DNA from: Dugong dugon
Lineage: Eukaryota; Chordata; Mammalia; Sirenia; Dugongidae
NCBI GenBank assembly: GCA_030035585.1
Contig: CM057465.1
Coordinates: 34,118,001-34,182,000 of the forward strand
DNA length: 64,000 nt
Direction of reading: 5' to 3'
The position numbers were made by a program, and so were the translations under genes. This document shows positions 21,990 to 32,970 of the stretch, one piece after another. The notes beneath the pieces were generated by a model that did no database searches, was not told where the DNA came from, and saw nothing but the letters and a program-made list of their open reading frames with translations. Position 1 is the first letter of the stretch. Each line of letters opens with the position of its first letter.

Positions 21990-23170
21990 GGAATAGTGAA
22001 GCCTTATTCAGGATAATAGTATACTTATGAAGCACATGATATACTACCTGCACTGCTTACATAATGCAGGACCTAAAGAATCTTTTCAAAATACCTTAGT
22101 AAGAAGTATCTCTTCCTGCATGTGGAAGTTGAGGCTTTTGTATAACTATTCTTCGGAATAATTACATTAAGTGTACTCTACTATTTTAAATACATTCTTG
22201 CATAACTGAAAAAAAATTTCCCAAGTCGAAATAATCTTAAACCTTGGTCAGCTTTCCTTTAACATTTCTGAGTTAATAAAAGATCATTCTTTTTATTATT
22301 ACATATTGCTGCTGATCTGTCTTTAGTTACACACCCTGGTTAAGCACATTATTGAGTGAAGATAAAATAGTTTATTATGTCTGTGCAGTCAAGACATGAA
22401 AATATTGTGTGTTCAAGGGAGAAAAAGAAATTTTTGAAGATAAATGGAGTGGTCATCTCATTTTTCATCCCGATTACAGGCTAGCCTAACAGTCAATCTT
22501 TCCATGACTGTCAGAACAACTGATTGACATTTCTTCTTTACTGCGCTTCTTGCCTTGGTTGAATGACACAGAGGGTGTTTGTCCAAATCATTGCTCTCGG
22601 GACAGTCTGCTTCTTACTTTCTCTGCAGTTAGAAACACCAAATCTTCTTCTTCTTCTTTTTTTAATTAATATCTACTAGGTGTCAATAAAAAGCCTTTAA
22701 ATATAAAGCTTTGCAGAAGAGTATTTTAGATATATGATTTCTGAAATTTAGAAGAGAGTAGCCCTATGTACCACTGTACAAAAATTTACAACTGTTGCTT
22801 AATAGAGCTATTAATCATGACTTCATTTCATTCAGTAAATCTTAGATGAGAAAGGAAAATAAGCTGACATCCTGATGTCTAACCTCTTTGTGTCTTTAAA
22901 TGGACTGAATGAGATCTGTTGGTTAGTGCAACAGAATGAATACAACAGCAGGATGACACAATAGCTGAGAAACATGTTCTCATACATCTAGATGGGGTTT
23001 GAAAATAGGCAACTCCTTCACTAAGAAAGAAAATAGATCATAATTAAAGTTTGCAATATACAGTTAGAGGTATCTATTATTATTCAGTAGTCTCTTGAAA
23101 TGTAAACAATTCAAATTTTGCTTTGAGTTATCACGAAGCAAGTGAATTTTTTTTAACTCCCCTCTCCCCG
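21990..23170. other. No gene or repeat recognised
   Basis: About 1.2 kb of AT-rich DNA. Frames are short and without motifs. Confidence 0.4.
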
Positions 23171-23173
23171 GCC

Positions 23174-23932
23174 CCCGGGACATCTAGCTCAGTTGGTGTA
23201 ACATAGTTTATAAAGAAAATGTTCTACATCTGACTGTGGTGAGTAGTGACTAGGGTCTTAAAAGCCTGAAAGTGGCCATCTAAGATACATCTACTGGTCC
23301 CATCCCAGCTGGAGCAAAGGAGAATGAAGAAGACCCAAGACACAAGGGAAAAATTAGTCCAGAAGACTAATGGGCCATAACTGCCTCAACCTCCACCAGA
23401 CTGAACCAGAACAACTAGATGGTGCCTGGTTACCACCAACGACTGCTCTGGCAGGGATCACAAAAGAGGGTCCCAGACAGAGCAGGAGAAAAATGTAGAA
23501 CAAAATTCAAATTCACACACACACATACAAAACAGGCTTTCTGGTCTGACAGAGACAGGAGAAACCCTGAGAGGATGGCCCTCCGACACCCTTTTAACTC
23601 AGTACCAAAGTCACTCCTAAGGTTTACCCTTCAGCCAAAGATTAGACAGGTCTGTAGGGCCAACAATAACACACATGAGGGACATGCTACATAGTTCAAT
23701 CATTTATACGAGACCAATGGGCACACGAGTCCAAAAGCAAAGATGAGAAGGCAGGAAGGGACAGGAAAACTGGACAAATGGAAACAGGGAACCTGGGGTG
23801 GAGAAGGGGAGAGTGTTGACACATTGAGGGGTAGGCAACCAATGTCACAAAACAATTTGTGTATTAACTGTGCAATGAGAAACTGATTTGCTATGTAAAC
23901 TTTCACCTAAATCACAATAAAAAAAATATATA
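23174..23932 (+). mobile_element. 5'-truncated L1, 3' UTR only
   Basis: In sense orientation it matches the 3' UTRs of L1 copies A and B: catctagctcagttggtgtaac, ggtcttaaaagcctgaaagtgg, agtccagaagactaatggg and ctagatggtgcctggttacc. It then diverges into a different 3' end (gaaactgatttgctatgtaaac) and finishes with aatcacaataaaaaaaatat, an AATAAA signal plus A-rich tail. It probably comes from a different, older L1 subfamily than A and B. No coding sequence. Confidence 0.8.
23185..23196 (+). promoter_or_regulatory. tRNA A-box-like word in L1 3' UTR
   Basis: tagctcagttgg fits the pol III A-box pattern TRGCNNAGYNGG. The same position in L1 copies A (32703-32714) and B (43700-43711) has the word too. 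Function is unknown; no good B box follows at the usual spacing. Confidence 0.3.
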
Positions 23933-25374
23933 TTCCCCCCCTTTCCTTCGTTGCATCATTTTATCTAGAGAGCGGCCTTCATTCAGTTTTTATTCAGTTT
24001 GTTAGTTTTTCACCTTACTAATGGAAGGTGTGTCTTAACTGTGGGTTTATCCTTGACCAAACCAAGTGGAGGCATATGGAACAACTTTGACTATTCTATT
24101 TTTACCAGGCTGTACATTTAGGTGAAAACTAGGGACAACCAGCATTACGGCTAAGTACTGAAGAGGGGTGAACTGGAGGGGAAGAATAATCTGAAATTTT
24201 ACTAACTTACTGTATTATTACGAAAGACAGGATTTTAGGATTACAGAATGTTAGAAACAGGTCACTCGGTTCAACTCACTGATTTTACAGAGGCGAACCC
24301 TGATCCCAGAGAGATTAAGTAAGGTGGGACCACTCAGATGTGAGTGAAGCTGATTATTGGAGGCTAGGGTATGACAGCGGTGTCCTCTTTGCAGCTCCAG
24401 CTTATTGTCGATAGGCAGGAAAATGGGCTTCCTGTTATCAGATCTTGAATTGAAGCCAGAAATCCAGGTTTTAATGTGAAAGCTACAAACTTCTAAATAT
24501 TGACAGTTACATAATCCAAAATTTTTGAAACATTAAGCCACACAGTTCATGTCTGTGGGTATCCGGTGTGTAACCTGTGAGTTAAGGCAAAATTATTACT
24601 TAACTAACAACTACTATAAAAATGGGAAAAAAAGTTTTGAAAAATTATAATTCAGTGAACAATTGTTTAGTACCTGCTGGGTGTCTTGCATTTTATTTGA
24701 TACTATGATAGATATGGAATAAATAATTTCATTTTATGTCTTCTAGGAGATTACAATTTACTTAGGGAGAAGCAATCGAGATCTATAAAACAACCAGAAG
24801 ACATAAATAAGTACATACTTCATGACTTGAGAGGAGTGGTTATCTTGCCTGTACTTTAAAAGGCCAGAATAACTCATCAAGCGCTCACTGGTTTTGGAGA
24901 TGTCACTTTAGTGGTATAAACTGTGAAAGTCTGATTCACTGCATTTTCCACAATATAGATGTACTCAATATAAATGCAGACATGCAGTCATCTGCTAGTA
25001 CGGATACCAAGGATAGGTCCATTCTCCCTTATAAGCTTCAAACCCACATATTAAGCTGTCTTGACTCACGTTATCTGGCTCTCTCACAGAATCATTCAAG
25101 TTCTTTGTTTAAAGTGGTAGTCAGGTTTTTTGTCTCCTAAACCTGTTCCTTCCCTCTACTATTTAGTAGACTTTCTTAAACATGTAACAAAAAATCAAAA
25201 TCAAGCTGGCTTAAACTATAAGGAAATTTATTAGGTAACATTCTGATTGGTGATGGAGGATCCAAGGTTGTTTAACTCAGCAGTTTAGTTATTGTTACCA
25301 AAGTTCCATTTATTTCCACTATTGTATGACTTTTTAGCACCTTGCAGTAGAGCAGGCAGATTTTATTCCCCCAC
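23933..25374. other. Mostly unidentified; MIR-like core at about 24225-24360
   Basis: The words cactgattttacagaggcg and cccagagagattaagtaagg at 24270-24330 resemble the reverse MIR core. Near 24660-24780 there is another old-repeat-like tract (gtacctgctgggtgtcttgc). No gene. Confidence 0.4.
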
Positions 25375-25760
25375 AGCACTGATGTTGGGCTTTGCCATGT
25401 GCCTTCCTTTGGCCAATGGAATGTGGGTAGACATGACTGGTTCCAGACTAGGCCTTCAGAGATATGCTGTGTTCCCATCAGCCCCTCTTGCAGTCTTGAA
25501 CTCCTGTGAGAAAAACATGCTATGGGTAGCTTCTGGTCCCAGAATGAAAATACTTGAAGCAGACCAGAATCCAACAGAAGCTGGATTCAAGTCCAGCTGA
25601 ACCCCAGCTGAACTCCTGGCTATCTGCAGTCCTGTGAAAAGGAAAAATAAATACTTCTTTATAAGTAAATATTTTGCCTTGCAAGCCACTGAGATTTTGA
25701 GGTTTTTTTTTTCTTATTCATTGTTCTCACAGTAATGGTTGACTACTAGAGTTGTATTCA
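25375..25760 (+). mobile_element. Ancient MLT1-type LTR remnant
   Basis: Contains gggctttgccatgtgccttcc, ttggccaatggaatgtgggtag, gaaaaacatgctatgggtagc and ggtcccagaatgaaaatac. The 3' part has aaataaatacttctttataag and gcaagccactgagattttgag, as in MLT1-type LTRs. No TSD found. Confidence 0.6.
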
Positions 25761-25762
25761 GA

Positions 25763-27492
25763 ATTTCAGCATAGTACTTGGTACGCAGTAGATATTATGT
25801 AAGTATTTATTGAATATATAAAGGTGCACATGGTTAAATCAAAGTTTTTGATAGATTAGTACATTTGAACTTATTCAAACTGTTTTTTCCTCATTTGCTC
25901 TTATCTTAGGCTGTTTCAGGTTTCTCTAAATAATTATTATCCCCATTGATCGTATTGATCCTATTGGAAAATCGGCTTCTAAGACTCTTCAATTAAAGTT
26001 TATAATTTCAGGTCTATAATATTATGTTAAGTAAGAGGTGTAGATTCATTAGAGCTATGTGGAAGTCTATGAATTAGGTTGTTCTGTATAAAAGTGAATC
26101 TCTTCCATCTTGGCATTCCACCATTCAGCATGCTTGCTTCTTAGTACAAGCTGTATACTCTAGTGCAGCCTTCTGTAGACAACTTTAGCTTTAAAGATGA
26201 TGGAATGAGAACCAAGCATATGTTCAATCCATAAACATATCTTTAAGATGTACTAAGTGCAAACCATGTGCCTATCCCTGCGCAGGATGTTCATTGGGAG
26301 GTGGTATGAAATGCTGGCTCTGCCCTCAAAGAGCTTATAATCTCATGGACAATGGGACTAATACCTATGATATGATTATGAGCAATGTGAGACACTTTAC
26401 ATGCAAAACAAACCAATCTTTTTTTTAACTTGGGTGCAGCCTTTTAATTTGTATAATTCTTTTTACATCAGTGCTGATGACCTTGTTTAACAGGGCACAC
26501 TGTGTTGATGGCTGTTTGTAGGTGGTATCAAAGGGATTTCCCATTTAATGCTTACACTGATGGTTGCAGATGGGGTTCCCTGCTTCAATAAGGCTGCTGG
26601 GAATTTTGTTCAAATGACTCCATTCAGGCATACTTATTTTCTAATTGAAGGATCTAGGGAAGCTTCGCCCAGAGGAAAGAAGACAGAGGGGGTATGGTAG
26701 CTGCTATGAAGTATTTTGAAGTCTGCCATATGGAAGAAGGATTAAATATGAGATAGGGATATGAGGTTGAGTGTAAGCTATGTTCATTCTAGAATTCAAC
26801 ATTGTCTAGGCTGGCCTGGCTGACTTTATGGGGGGAGGACACCTTCCAGTGTCCATTTGTAAGAGTATAATTATGGTTTTCATTCATTTTTGCCAAGTCT
26901 GCCTCGAAAATCCTGGACTTTCTCCCCCTCTGACAAGTAGAGCAGCAGCTCTGATGCACCCTAATCTCTGTTAGGTGTCTGGGGGTGTTTCTGGAGAGCA
27001 TACTTTCCAAGGCTGAAAGGTGAGGGTAGGGCATGCTGGAGGGGGTTGCCCAGAGAATTAGTGTGAGGGGCAGAGTAGGAGCCTGACTAGGGGAGTATCC
27101 TTTTTAAAGTAGGGTATTGATTTGGGCCTTCTGGGCTGGCCTCAGTTGGGGCACTGCAGCATCATCTTATTTATGGCAATCGTTATTGTTCATGGCCTGG
27201 ACACCTCTCACATCCCAGATGGATACCAGAGCTGATCTCAGGCTGTCTGCTGCCTCTCAGGCCCAGAGAACTATCTCTTTTCCTTCTTTCCATTTTCTAC
27301 CCTGAGTACTCTGCCATTGCTGATTGACCCTCCTCATAAGCAATGCTCATCCCATTCCTCTTCTCTGACAATTGAGTCTGTCTATCAGAAAAGGTGCAGA
27401 CCTTAGAAACAACATGAAGCCTTATTTATCCTACCCTGTTCGGGGTATGTCTTTTATATGTCTCTACTGTGATGAGGGATTTCTAACACTTT
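25763..27492. other. Mostly unidentified; small L2/MIR-type tail at start
   Basis: 25763-25822 (cagcatagtacttggtacgc, then gtatttattgaatat) looks like an L2/MIR tail. 26230-26400 contains another diverged old-repeat-like tract (aaccatgtgcctatccctgcg). No gene supported. Confidence 0.4.
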
Positions 27493-27504
27493 ATTACTAA
27501 AGCA

Positions 27505-27690
27505 AAAAACAACAACAACAACAAAAAACAAAAAATCAAACTCGTTGCTGTTGAGTCGATTCTGATGCATAGCAACCCTGCAGGACAGAGTGGAACTGCC
27601 CATAGGGTTTCCAAGGAGATGCTGGTGGATTCGAACTGCCAATTTTTTGGTTACCAGCTGAGCTTTTAACCACTGTGCCACCAGGGCTCC
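27505..27690 (-). mobile_element. AfroSINE
   Basis: Reverse strand with an A/AAC-rich tail (aacaacaacaacaaaaaac) and ending ccactgtgccaccagggctcc. The exact 12-bp TSD attactaaagca lies at 27493-27504 and 27691-27702. Confidence 0.92.
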
Positions 27691-27702
27691 ATTACTAAAG
27701 CA

Positions 27703-28418
27703 GAAGAAACAAAATACAAGTCAAGTCTCTATTTGTACTCCCTACCCCAGTACATGAAGGGTAGAAAGAACTCATCCCATGGGAAGATAATTGAGTTATT
27801 GACACTTTATTAGGGACAAGACAATATGGCATGGGAGAGGCAGGTGTTTTGGGGTTCTTTAATTTGTTGGGAAGCTTAACAAGATGACTTCTAAGGTCTG
27901 TAATTTAATGAATTAGCACAGGTTCTGCCTCATGGATTGTTCTGTGACTTAACCTGTATGGAGTCATACTTAACTCCTTGGAGATGGAAATCACAATTAA
28001 AAAAAAAAAGCATAAACAAAACCTAAAAGAGTAGTTCTGTCATAATCTCTGGTCCATAGGGAGCACGGGCTATCAGTGTCTTTGGTGCCAGAGGCTTCTA
28101 CATGAGGGGGGATGGTGCCAGGAGCTTTGACAGAGGAGAGTGGGAGCCCCCTCAGAGCAAACATCAGACACTGATAGCCTGGCACAGACACCAATGGCCA
28201 CTTACAGGGGTAGATGTGTCTCTGCTGCATGCCAGTAGTGGTTTCACCTTCAGTAGGGACCCTCTACAAGGCTACTGCTTTTGGACAGTGATAAGAAACA
28301 TAATTACAGTCAACTGCAGCACGAAAGAAATAAAATGGTAGATGCTATGTAGTAGCCAAGAGAACTGTGGAGATCATCCTGGGGATTCCTAGAACCACCT
28401 GAGAGAATTTGAGGGGCC
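27703..28418. other. No gene or repeat recognised
   Basis: Two overlapping frames of under 80 codons near 27997-28341 have no motif. Confidence 0.4.
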
Positions 28419-28429
28419 TGGAGTTCCTG

Positions 28430-28605
28430 TGGAGCCCTGATGGTGCAGTGGTTAAGAGCTTGGCTGCTAATCAAAAAGTTCGCAGTTCAAATCCACCAGC
28501 TGCTCCTTGGAAACCCTATGGGGCAGTTCTGCTCTGTCCTATAGGGTCACTATAAGTTGGAATTGACTCGATGGCCATGGGTTTTTTTTGTTTTTTTTTT
28601 TTGGT
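28430..28605 (+). mobile_element. AfroSINE, well preserved
   Basis: Close to consensus: ggagccctgatggtgcagtgg, then agttcaaatccaccagctgc (B-box region), cctatagggtcactataag and a T-rich end. The exact 11-bp TSD tggagttcctg lies at 28419-28429 and 28606-28616. Short divergence suggests a relatively late insertion. Confidence 0.93.
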
Positions 28606-28616
28606 TGGAGTTCCTG

Positions 28617-29486
28617 CAAAGTGCGGGTGGAGGCAGAGAAGTACTGTTCTGGGGGTTCTTTCTGACAGATTAGTCTTGCTTGGGAAATACGAATTTTAGA
28701 CTTGTTCTGATGAGCCTAAACAGCAGAGGTAGTGTTAGTGAGTAGATAAGAAAAAAGTTCTGTTGATACCTCAGAAACAGTGAGTTCCTTCTATTTTTGC
28801 ATTTTATTTTGTTCTATTTTGGATTGGGGAAGAGAATTGATCATAATTTTTGGTTTATAACATCCACATCAGTGGTTTAGTGCATAGCTCTCTCTCATTC
28901 ATTCATTCATATATATATAATGAATATCCAAGCTTGGATCTCAAAAGTAGAAGTCTAACATGAGTTCCTTGTGTGGTTCAAGGAAAAGGTAGATGACTGT
29001 TGTCAGGTATGTTACATAAAGAGTAGGTTCTTGAATTAAGTGGGAAGCTGAACAAGATGATCTTAAAGAGGTTTAGTTTTTAATTGTAAGATTCTCTGGG
29101 TGAGAATCTTAGCCATGTGGGTGGAAGAGATGTTATTTTCAACACAATGGATGTATTTCTCATGAGAACATCTGTAGTTCAATGAATCAGCAATGGTCAG
29201 TTTGTTTGGAAAATTTTGCTATATGAGAGGACCACTGTATATGTTAATTTACCTCAGAAACATGGGTATGTATTGTATAAGTGAATAGACTATGAAGTCA
29301 TACCATTTAGGTTTTGCATAATAGACAAAAATTGTTCTCCATAAAAGTAACTTGTCTCATTTTGAACAGATTTTAGATGAACTTTTCTTCAAGATTTATT
29401 GAGTAGGTCCTCTTTCTTCTGAAAGATAAGAAAACAAAAGGCATTTTTCTGACATTGTAATATTCTGTAACCACCATTTGTAATAG
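28617..29486. other. No gene recognised; small ATTC/AT repeat
   Basis: A short (attc)n-(at)n stretch lies at about 28896-28920. The rest is unassigned AT-rich DNA. Confidence 0.4.
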
Positions 29487-29956
29487 TGTATCAGTTACCT
29501 ATTACTGTTTAAAGAATCACCCCAAAACATATTTACATAAGAGAATAACCATTTGTTCAGCTCTTGGGTCTGAGAGTTGACTGGATGGCTCTGCTGATAT
29601 ACAGGCCAAGCTCAGCTATTCTCAGCTGGCCTGGCTCATATGCCTGTGACTGGTTGCCTGGTTGATTAGGGTCTTGCTGGTCCAGGATGGTCTTGGGTCC
29701 TTGCCCAGCTCCACAAGTTCTCTCGTGGTTTCTGAGAGAGGGAGATTTCTGCAGGTCTCTTGCAGGAGTCTGAACTGTCACAACATTACTCAAACACATT
29801 CTGCTAGCTAAAGCAAGTCAGGTCAGCCCAGATTCTAGTATTGGAGAACTAGACTGTACTTCTTTATGGGAGGAGCTGCAAATTCACACTGCAAAGAGAC
29901 ATAGATACAGGGAAGGGAATGACTGTAGCCATTTTTACAAAGAATTTGCCACAGCA
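29487..29956 (-). mobile_element. MLT1-type LTR, reverse strand
   Basis: Begins tgtatcagttacctattactg and includes ccatttgttcagctcttggg, caagctcagctattctcagc and ggaggagctgcaaattcaca, ending ...gaatttgccacagca. This is the reverse complement of an MLT-type LTR. No 5-bp TSD is visible. Confidence 0.65.
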
Positions 29957-29968
29957 TGTTACAGACTA

Positions 29969-30171
29969 AAGTAACCCTGTGGCGCAGTGGTTAAGAGCTT
30001 GGCTGCTAACCAAAAGGTCGGCAGTTCAAACCCACCAGCTGCTCCTCGGAAGAAAGATGTGACAGTCAGCTTCCTTAAAGATTTCAGCCTTGGAAACCCT
30101 ATGAGACAGTTCTACTCTGTCATATATGAGTCAGAATTGACTCGATGGCAACAGGTTTGGTTTTGGTTTTG
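29969..30171 (+). mobile_element. AfroSINE
   Basis: Head taaccctgtggcgcagtgg, B-box region cagttcaaacccaccagc, tail cagaattgactcgatggcaac and ggtttggttttggtttt. TSD ttacagacta (29959-29968) and ttgtagacta (30172-30181), 8/10. Confidence 0.88.
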
Positions 30172-30181
30172 TTGTAGACTA

Positions 30182-30290
30182 CTAAGTGCTCTCATACACA
30201 TGATGTCCTCCCAAATAGTCCAGTGAGGTAAGTATTACAGGTAGTAGTATTTCCTTTTTATAGAGGAACAAACTAAGATCAGTGATATTT
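30182..30290 (-). mobile_element. MIR-like fragment
   Basis: Reads ctcatacacatgatgtcctc, cagtgaggtaagtattacag and ttttatagaggaacaaactaag, matching reversed MIR. It abuts the TSD of the neighbouring AfroSINE. Confidence 0.6.
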
Positions 30291-31214
30291 TCACTGGATT
30301 ACAAATTCTAGAAGTGGCATGAGTTCAAATATATTTTGAAAAGCACATAAGTGAAGATCGACATTGTTACAGTCAAAGGGTTGTAAATTAATGATTTTCA
30401 ACATGTTGTTCCATGCAGACTCATTGAGCCTTATTGAAATAGCTTTTTGTAATTGAGATAATTGAACTTTGAATTTTTTTTCTAAATACTGTCTAACTTT
30501 AAATGATAACATAAGAATGTTAAGTCCAAGTAAAGGAGATTTTGAAGCCCGGTTCATGTGGGAATACTGTGACTTCTTTCAAGAACTTATGTCCAATCTA
30601 CTTCATGTCTGACTGCAATATATTTCGTTAAATCTTCTCTCTTGAGCTGTGTGAATACAATACTTGAAAAAACCACTCACTAGATTGCCTCTATGCTGCA
30701 TCATCCTGCTAAAGATTTGTAGGGAAGTTATAGTGGAGACAGAGTGAAGAAAATCTTCAAATCTCTTATTTCCTTTAGAAGCAGGTTGATTTAATCCATA
30801 GAAATTTATTCTTTGGGGGTTGCTTTCATATTTAGGAATTACACTCTTTGGACAACCCTCAAAGCCCAAATTTTATGCCACATGATTTTATAAAAATACA
30901 TGCTTGCAAGGAACTGAAACCTAAGTTCTTGCTTCTTGGTTCTTGATATCTTCTTAGTTATCAAGGGGACACAGGAATGTCATAAATGGCCCAGGTTTCT
31001 GGACTCAAAAACTGAAGTCCTATCTTTAGAAGTTAATTGCTTTTTGAGTAATTAAATTAAACAATATAATTTATGTGAAATCCCTTAGCATACGTTATAA
31101 TACATGTAAAAACTCCCCAGTTGAAAAGCAAATGTCCCAGGGAAAGTTAATCTTTAAAGATATTTACAGTTTATATGTTTTCTCATTAACCTTCATATTT
31201 GAGACATGATGTTG
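30291..31214. other. No gene or repeat recognised
   Basis: Two minus-strand frames of 88 codons (30291-30557, 30603-30869) show no motif and no codon structure. Considered chance. Confidence 0.4.
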
Positions 31215-31390
31215 GGATGTCACTCATTTAATCTTTACAATACCTCTTAGAAGGTGATATTATCTTAATTTTATGGAAGAGGAACGTGGACTCGGAAAGA
31301 ATATATACATGTTAGGGTAAGCTAGGAAATGATCAGACCTAGAATCAAATTCTGATTTACTTGACTCCTATTCTCTTTCCTCTATACCAC
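31215..31390 (-). mobile_element. MIR SINE, reverse
   Basis: Contains cactcatttaatctttacaa, ttaattttatggaagaggaac, gatcagacctagaatcaaat and cctattctctttcctctatacc, in the order of reversed MIR. Confidence 0.65.
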
Positions 31391-31796
31391 AGTGTACAAC
31401 CAAGAGAGGATAAAGTCTTGTAGGAATGAGATACAGGTTGGGTATTTGGCAGAAGTAAAGGCAGAAAAAGATATTGAAACTGAGACTGAAGAGTCAAAGT
31501 CACAACTCTCAATGTCACCCTTCTGAGGAATGAGGGAGGTTGCACTCTGTTGTGGAAGAGCCTACTTTACATTTCATGACAGTGGTAAATAGGAAAATAG
31601 TATGGTTTTATCTTCTTCGTGTACAACAGGAGCTGCCTCTTTTACATTTCCTGTGTATACCAACTACTCAATCCTTTATAGAATCTCCTCCAGTAAGGGA
31701 CTGTAAGCCATTCACCTTCATTGTCGTCTTTGCAGTATTTTCTCCAGGTGTGTATATGATGTTTCTTGCCTATTTTTTAATTCTGATTTCTTTTCT
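31391..31796. other. No gene or repeat recognised
   Basis: A 106-codon plus-strand frame starting at 31540 crosses into the L1 tail at its 3' end. No motif. Confidence 0.4.
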
Positions 31797-31938
31797 TTTT
31801 TTTTTTAAATATTTCATTGTACTTCAGGTAAAGGCTTACAGAACAAATAGTTTCTCATGAAAAAGTAGTACACATGTTGTTTTATGACATTGGTTAAAAA
31901 CCCCACAACATATTAAACCTCTAAATTCTCAACCTTTT
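31797..31938 (-). mobile_element. L1 3'-end fragment
   Basis: T run (31797-31806), then attgtacttcaggtaaaggc and ttacagaacaaatagtttctc. This is the same 3' terminus as L1 copy B (43060 onward), truncated after about 140 bp. Confidence 0.75.
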
Positions 31939-32050
31939 TTTTTCTGGTGAAAATACACATAGCCAAAGATAACACCATTTCAAAAATTTCTACATACACA
32001 GTTCAGTGACACTGACTATGCTCTTTGAATTGTGCTGTTATTCTCACTTA
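31939..32050 (-). mobile_element. Older L1 3'-end fragment
   Basis: T run, then ctggtgaaaatacacatagcc and cacagttcagtgacactgac, matching 3' ends of old mammalian L1 subfamilies. It is sandwiched between two younger L1 tails. Confidence 0.55.
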
Positions 32051-32702
32051 AGATGAAGGCTTACAGAACAAAATAGTTTCTCATTTAACAGTTACTACAA
32101 ATGTTGCCCTATGACAATGGTTAACAATCTCACAACTCATCAACAATATCCTTACTCAACCTTGGGTTCCCTATCACCAGCTTCCTTGTCCCCTTCTGCC
32201 TTCTGGCCCTTGTCACTGGACTCCTGTACCTCGTTAGTCTCATTTGGTTTTACCGGGCTGTCCACTACCAGGCTGAACAGTGAACCTCGGAGGTAACTTC
32301 ACCACTGAGCTAAAAGGGTGTCTGGGGGCCATACTCTCAAGGTTTCTCCAATCTCCTTTAGGCCAGTAAATCTGGTCTCTTTTTTTTGTGAGTTAGAATT
32401 ATGTTCTACATCCTTCTCCAGCTCTGTCCAGAACCCTCTGTTGTGATCCTGGTCAGAGCAGTCGGTGGTAGCCGGGCACCATCTAGCTGTACTGGACTCA
32501 GTCTGGTGGAGGCCTTGGTAGCTGCAGTCCCTTAGTCCTTTGGACTAATCTTTTCCTTGTATCTTGTTCCCTTCATTCTCCCTTTCTCCCGAAGGGATGA
32601 GACCAGTGGAATATCTTAGATGGCCGCTCACAGGCTTTTAAGACCCCAGACACTACTCACCGAGGTAGAATGTAGAGCATTGTCTTTATAAACAGTGTTA
32701 TG

Positions 32703-32714
32703 CCAGTTGAGCTA
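32703..32714 (-). promoter_or_regulatory. tRNA A-box-like word in L1 copy A 3' UTR
   Basis: On the minus strand it reads tagctcaactgg. See 23185-23196 and 43700-43711 for the counterparts. Confidence 0.3.
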
Positions 32715-32970
32715 GATGTTCCCCAAGACCATGGTCCCCACAGCCCTCCGCCCAGCAATTCAGTCCCTCGGGGAGTTTGGATATGTCTATGGGGCTTCCA
32801 TGACCTTTCCTTGTACAGGTTGTGCTAGTTTCCCCTGTATTGTGTACTGTCTAACCCTTCACCCAAGATACCACTTATCTATTGCCTATTAGTATTTCCC
32901 CCCAACCCCTGCCATCTCTGGTAACCAACAAAGATTGTTACACTTCGTGTGTGAACTTTTTCATGGGTTT

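Noticed and set aside
28430-28520. tRNA gene
   Set aside because: The A-box/B-box-like words are the tRNA-derived head of an AfroSINE. No cloverleaf or acceptor stem is present.
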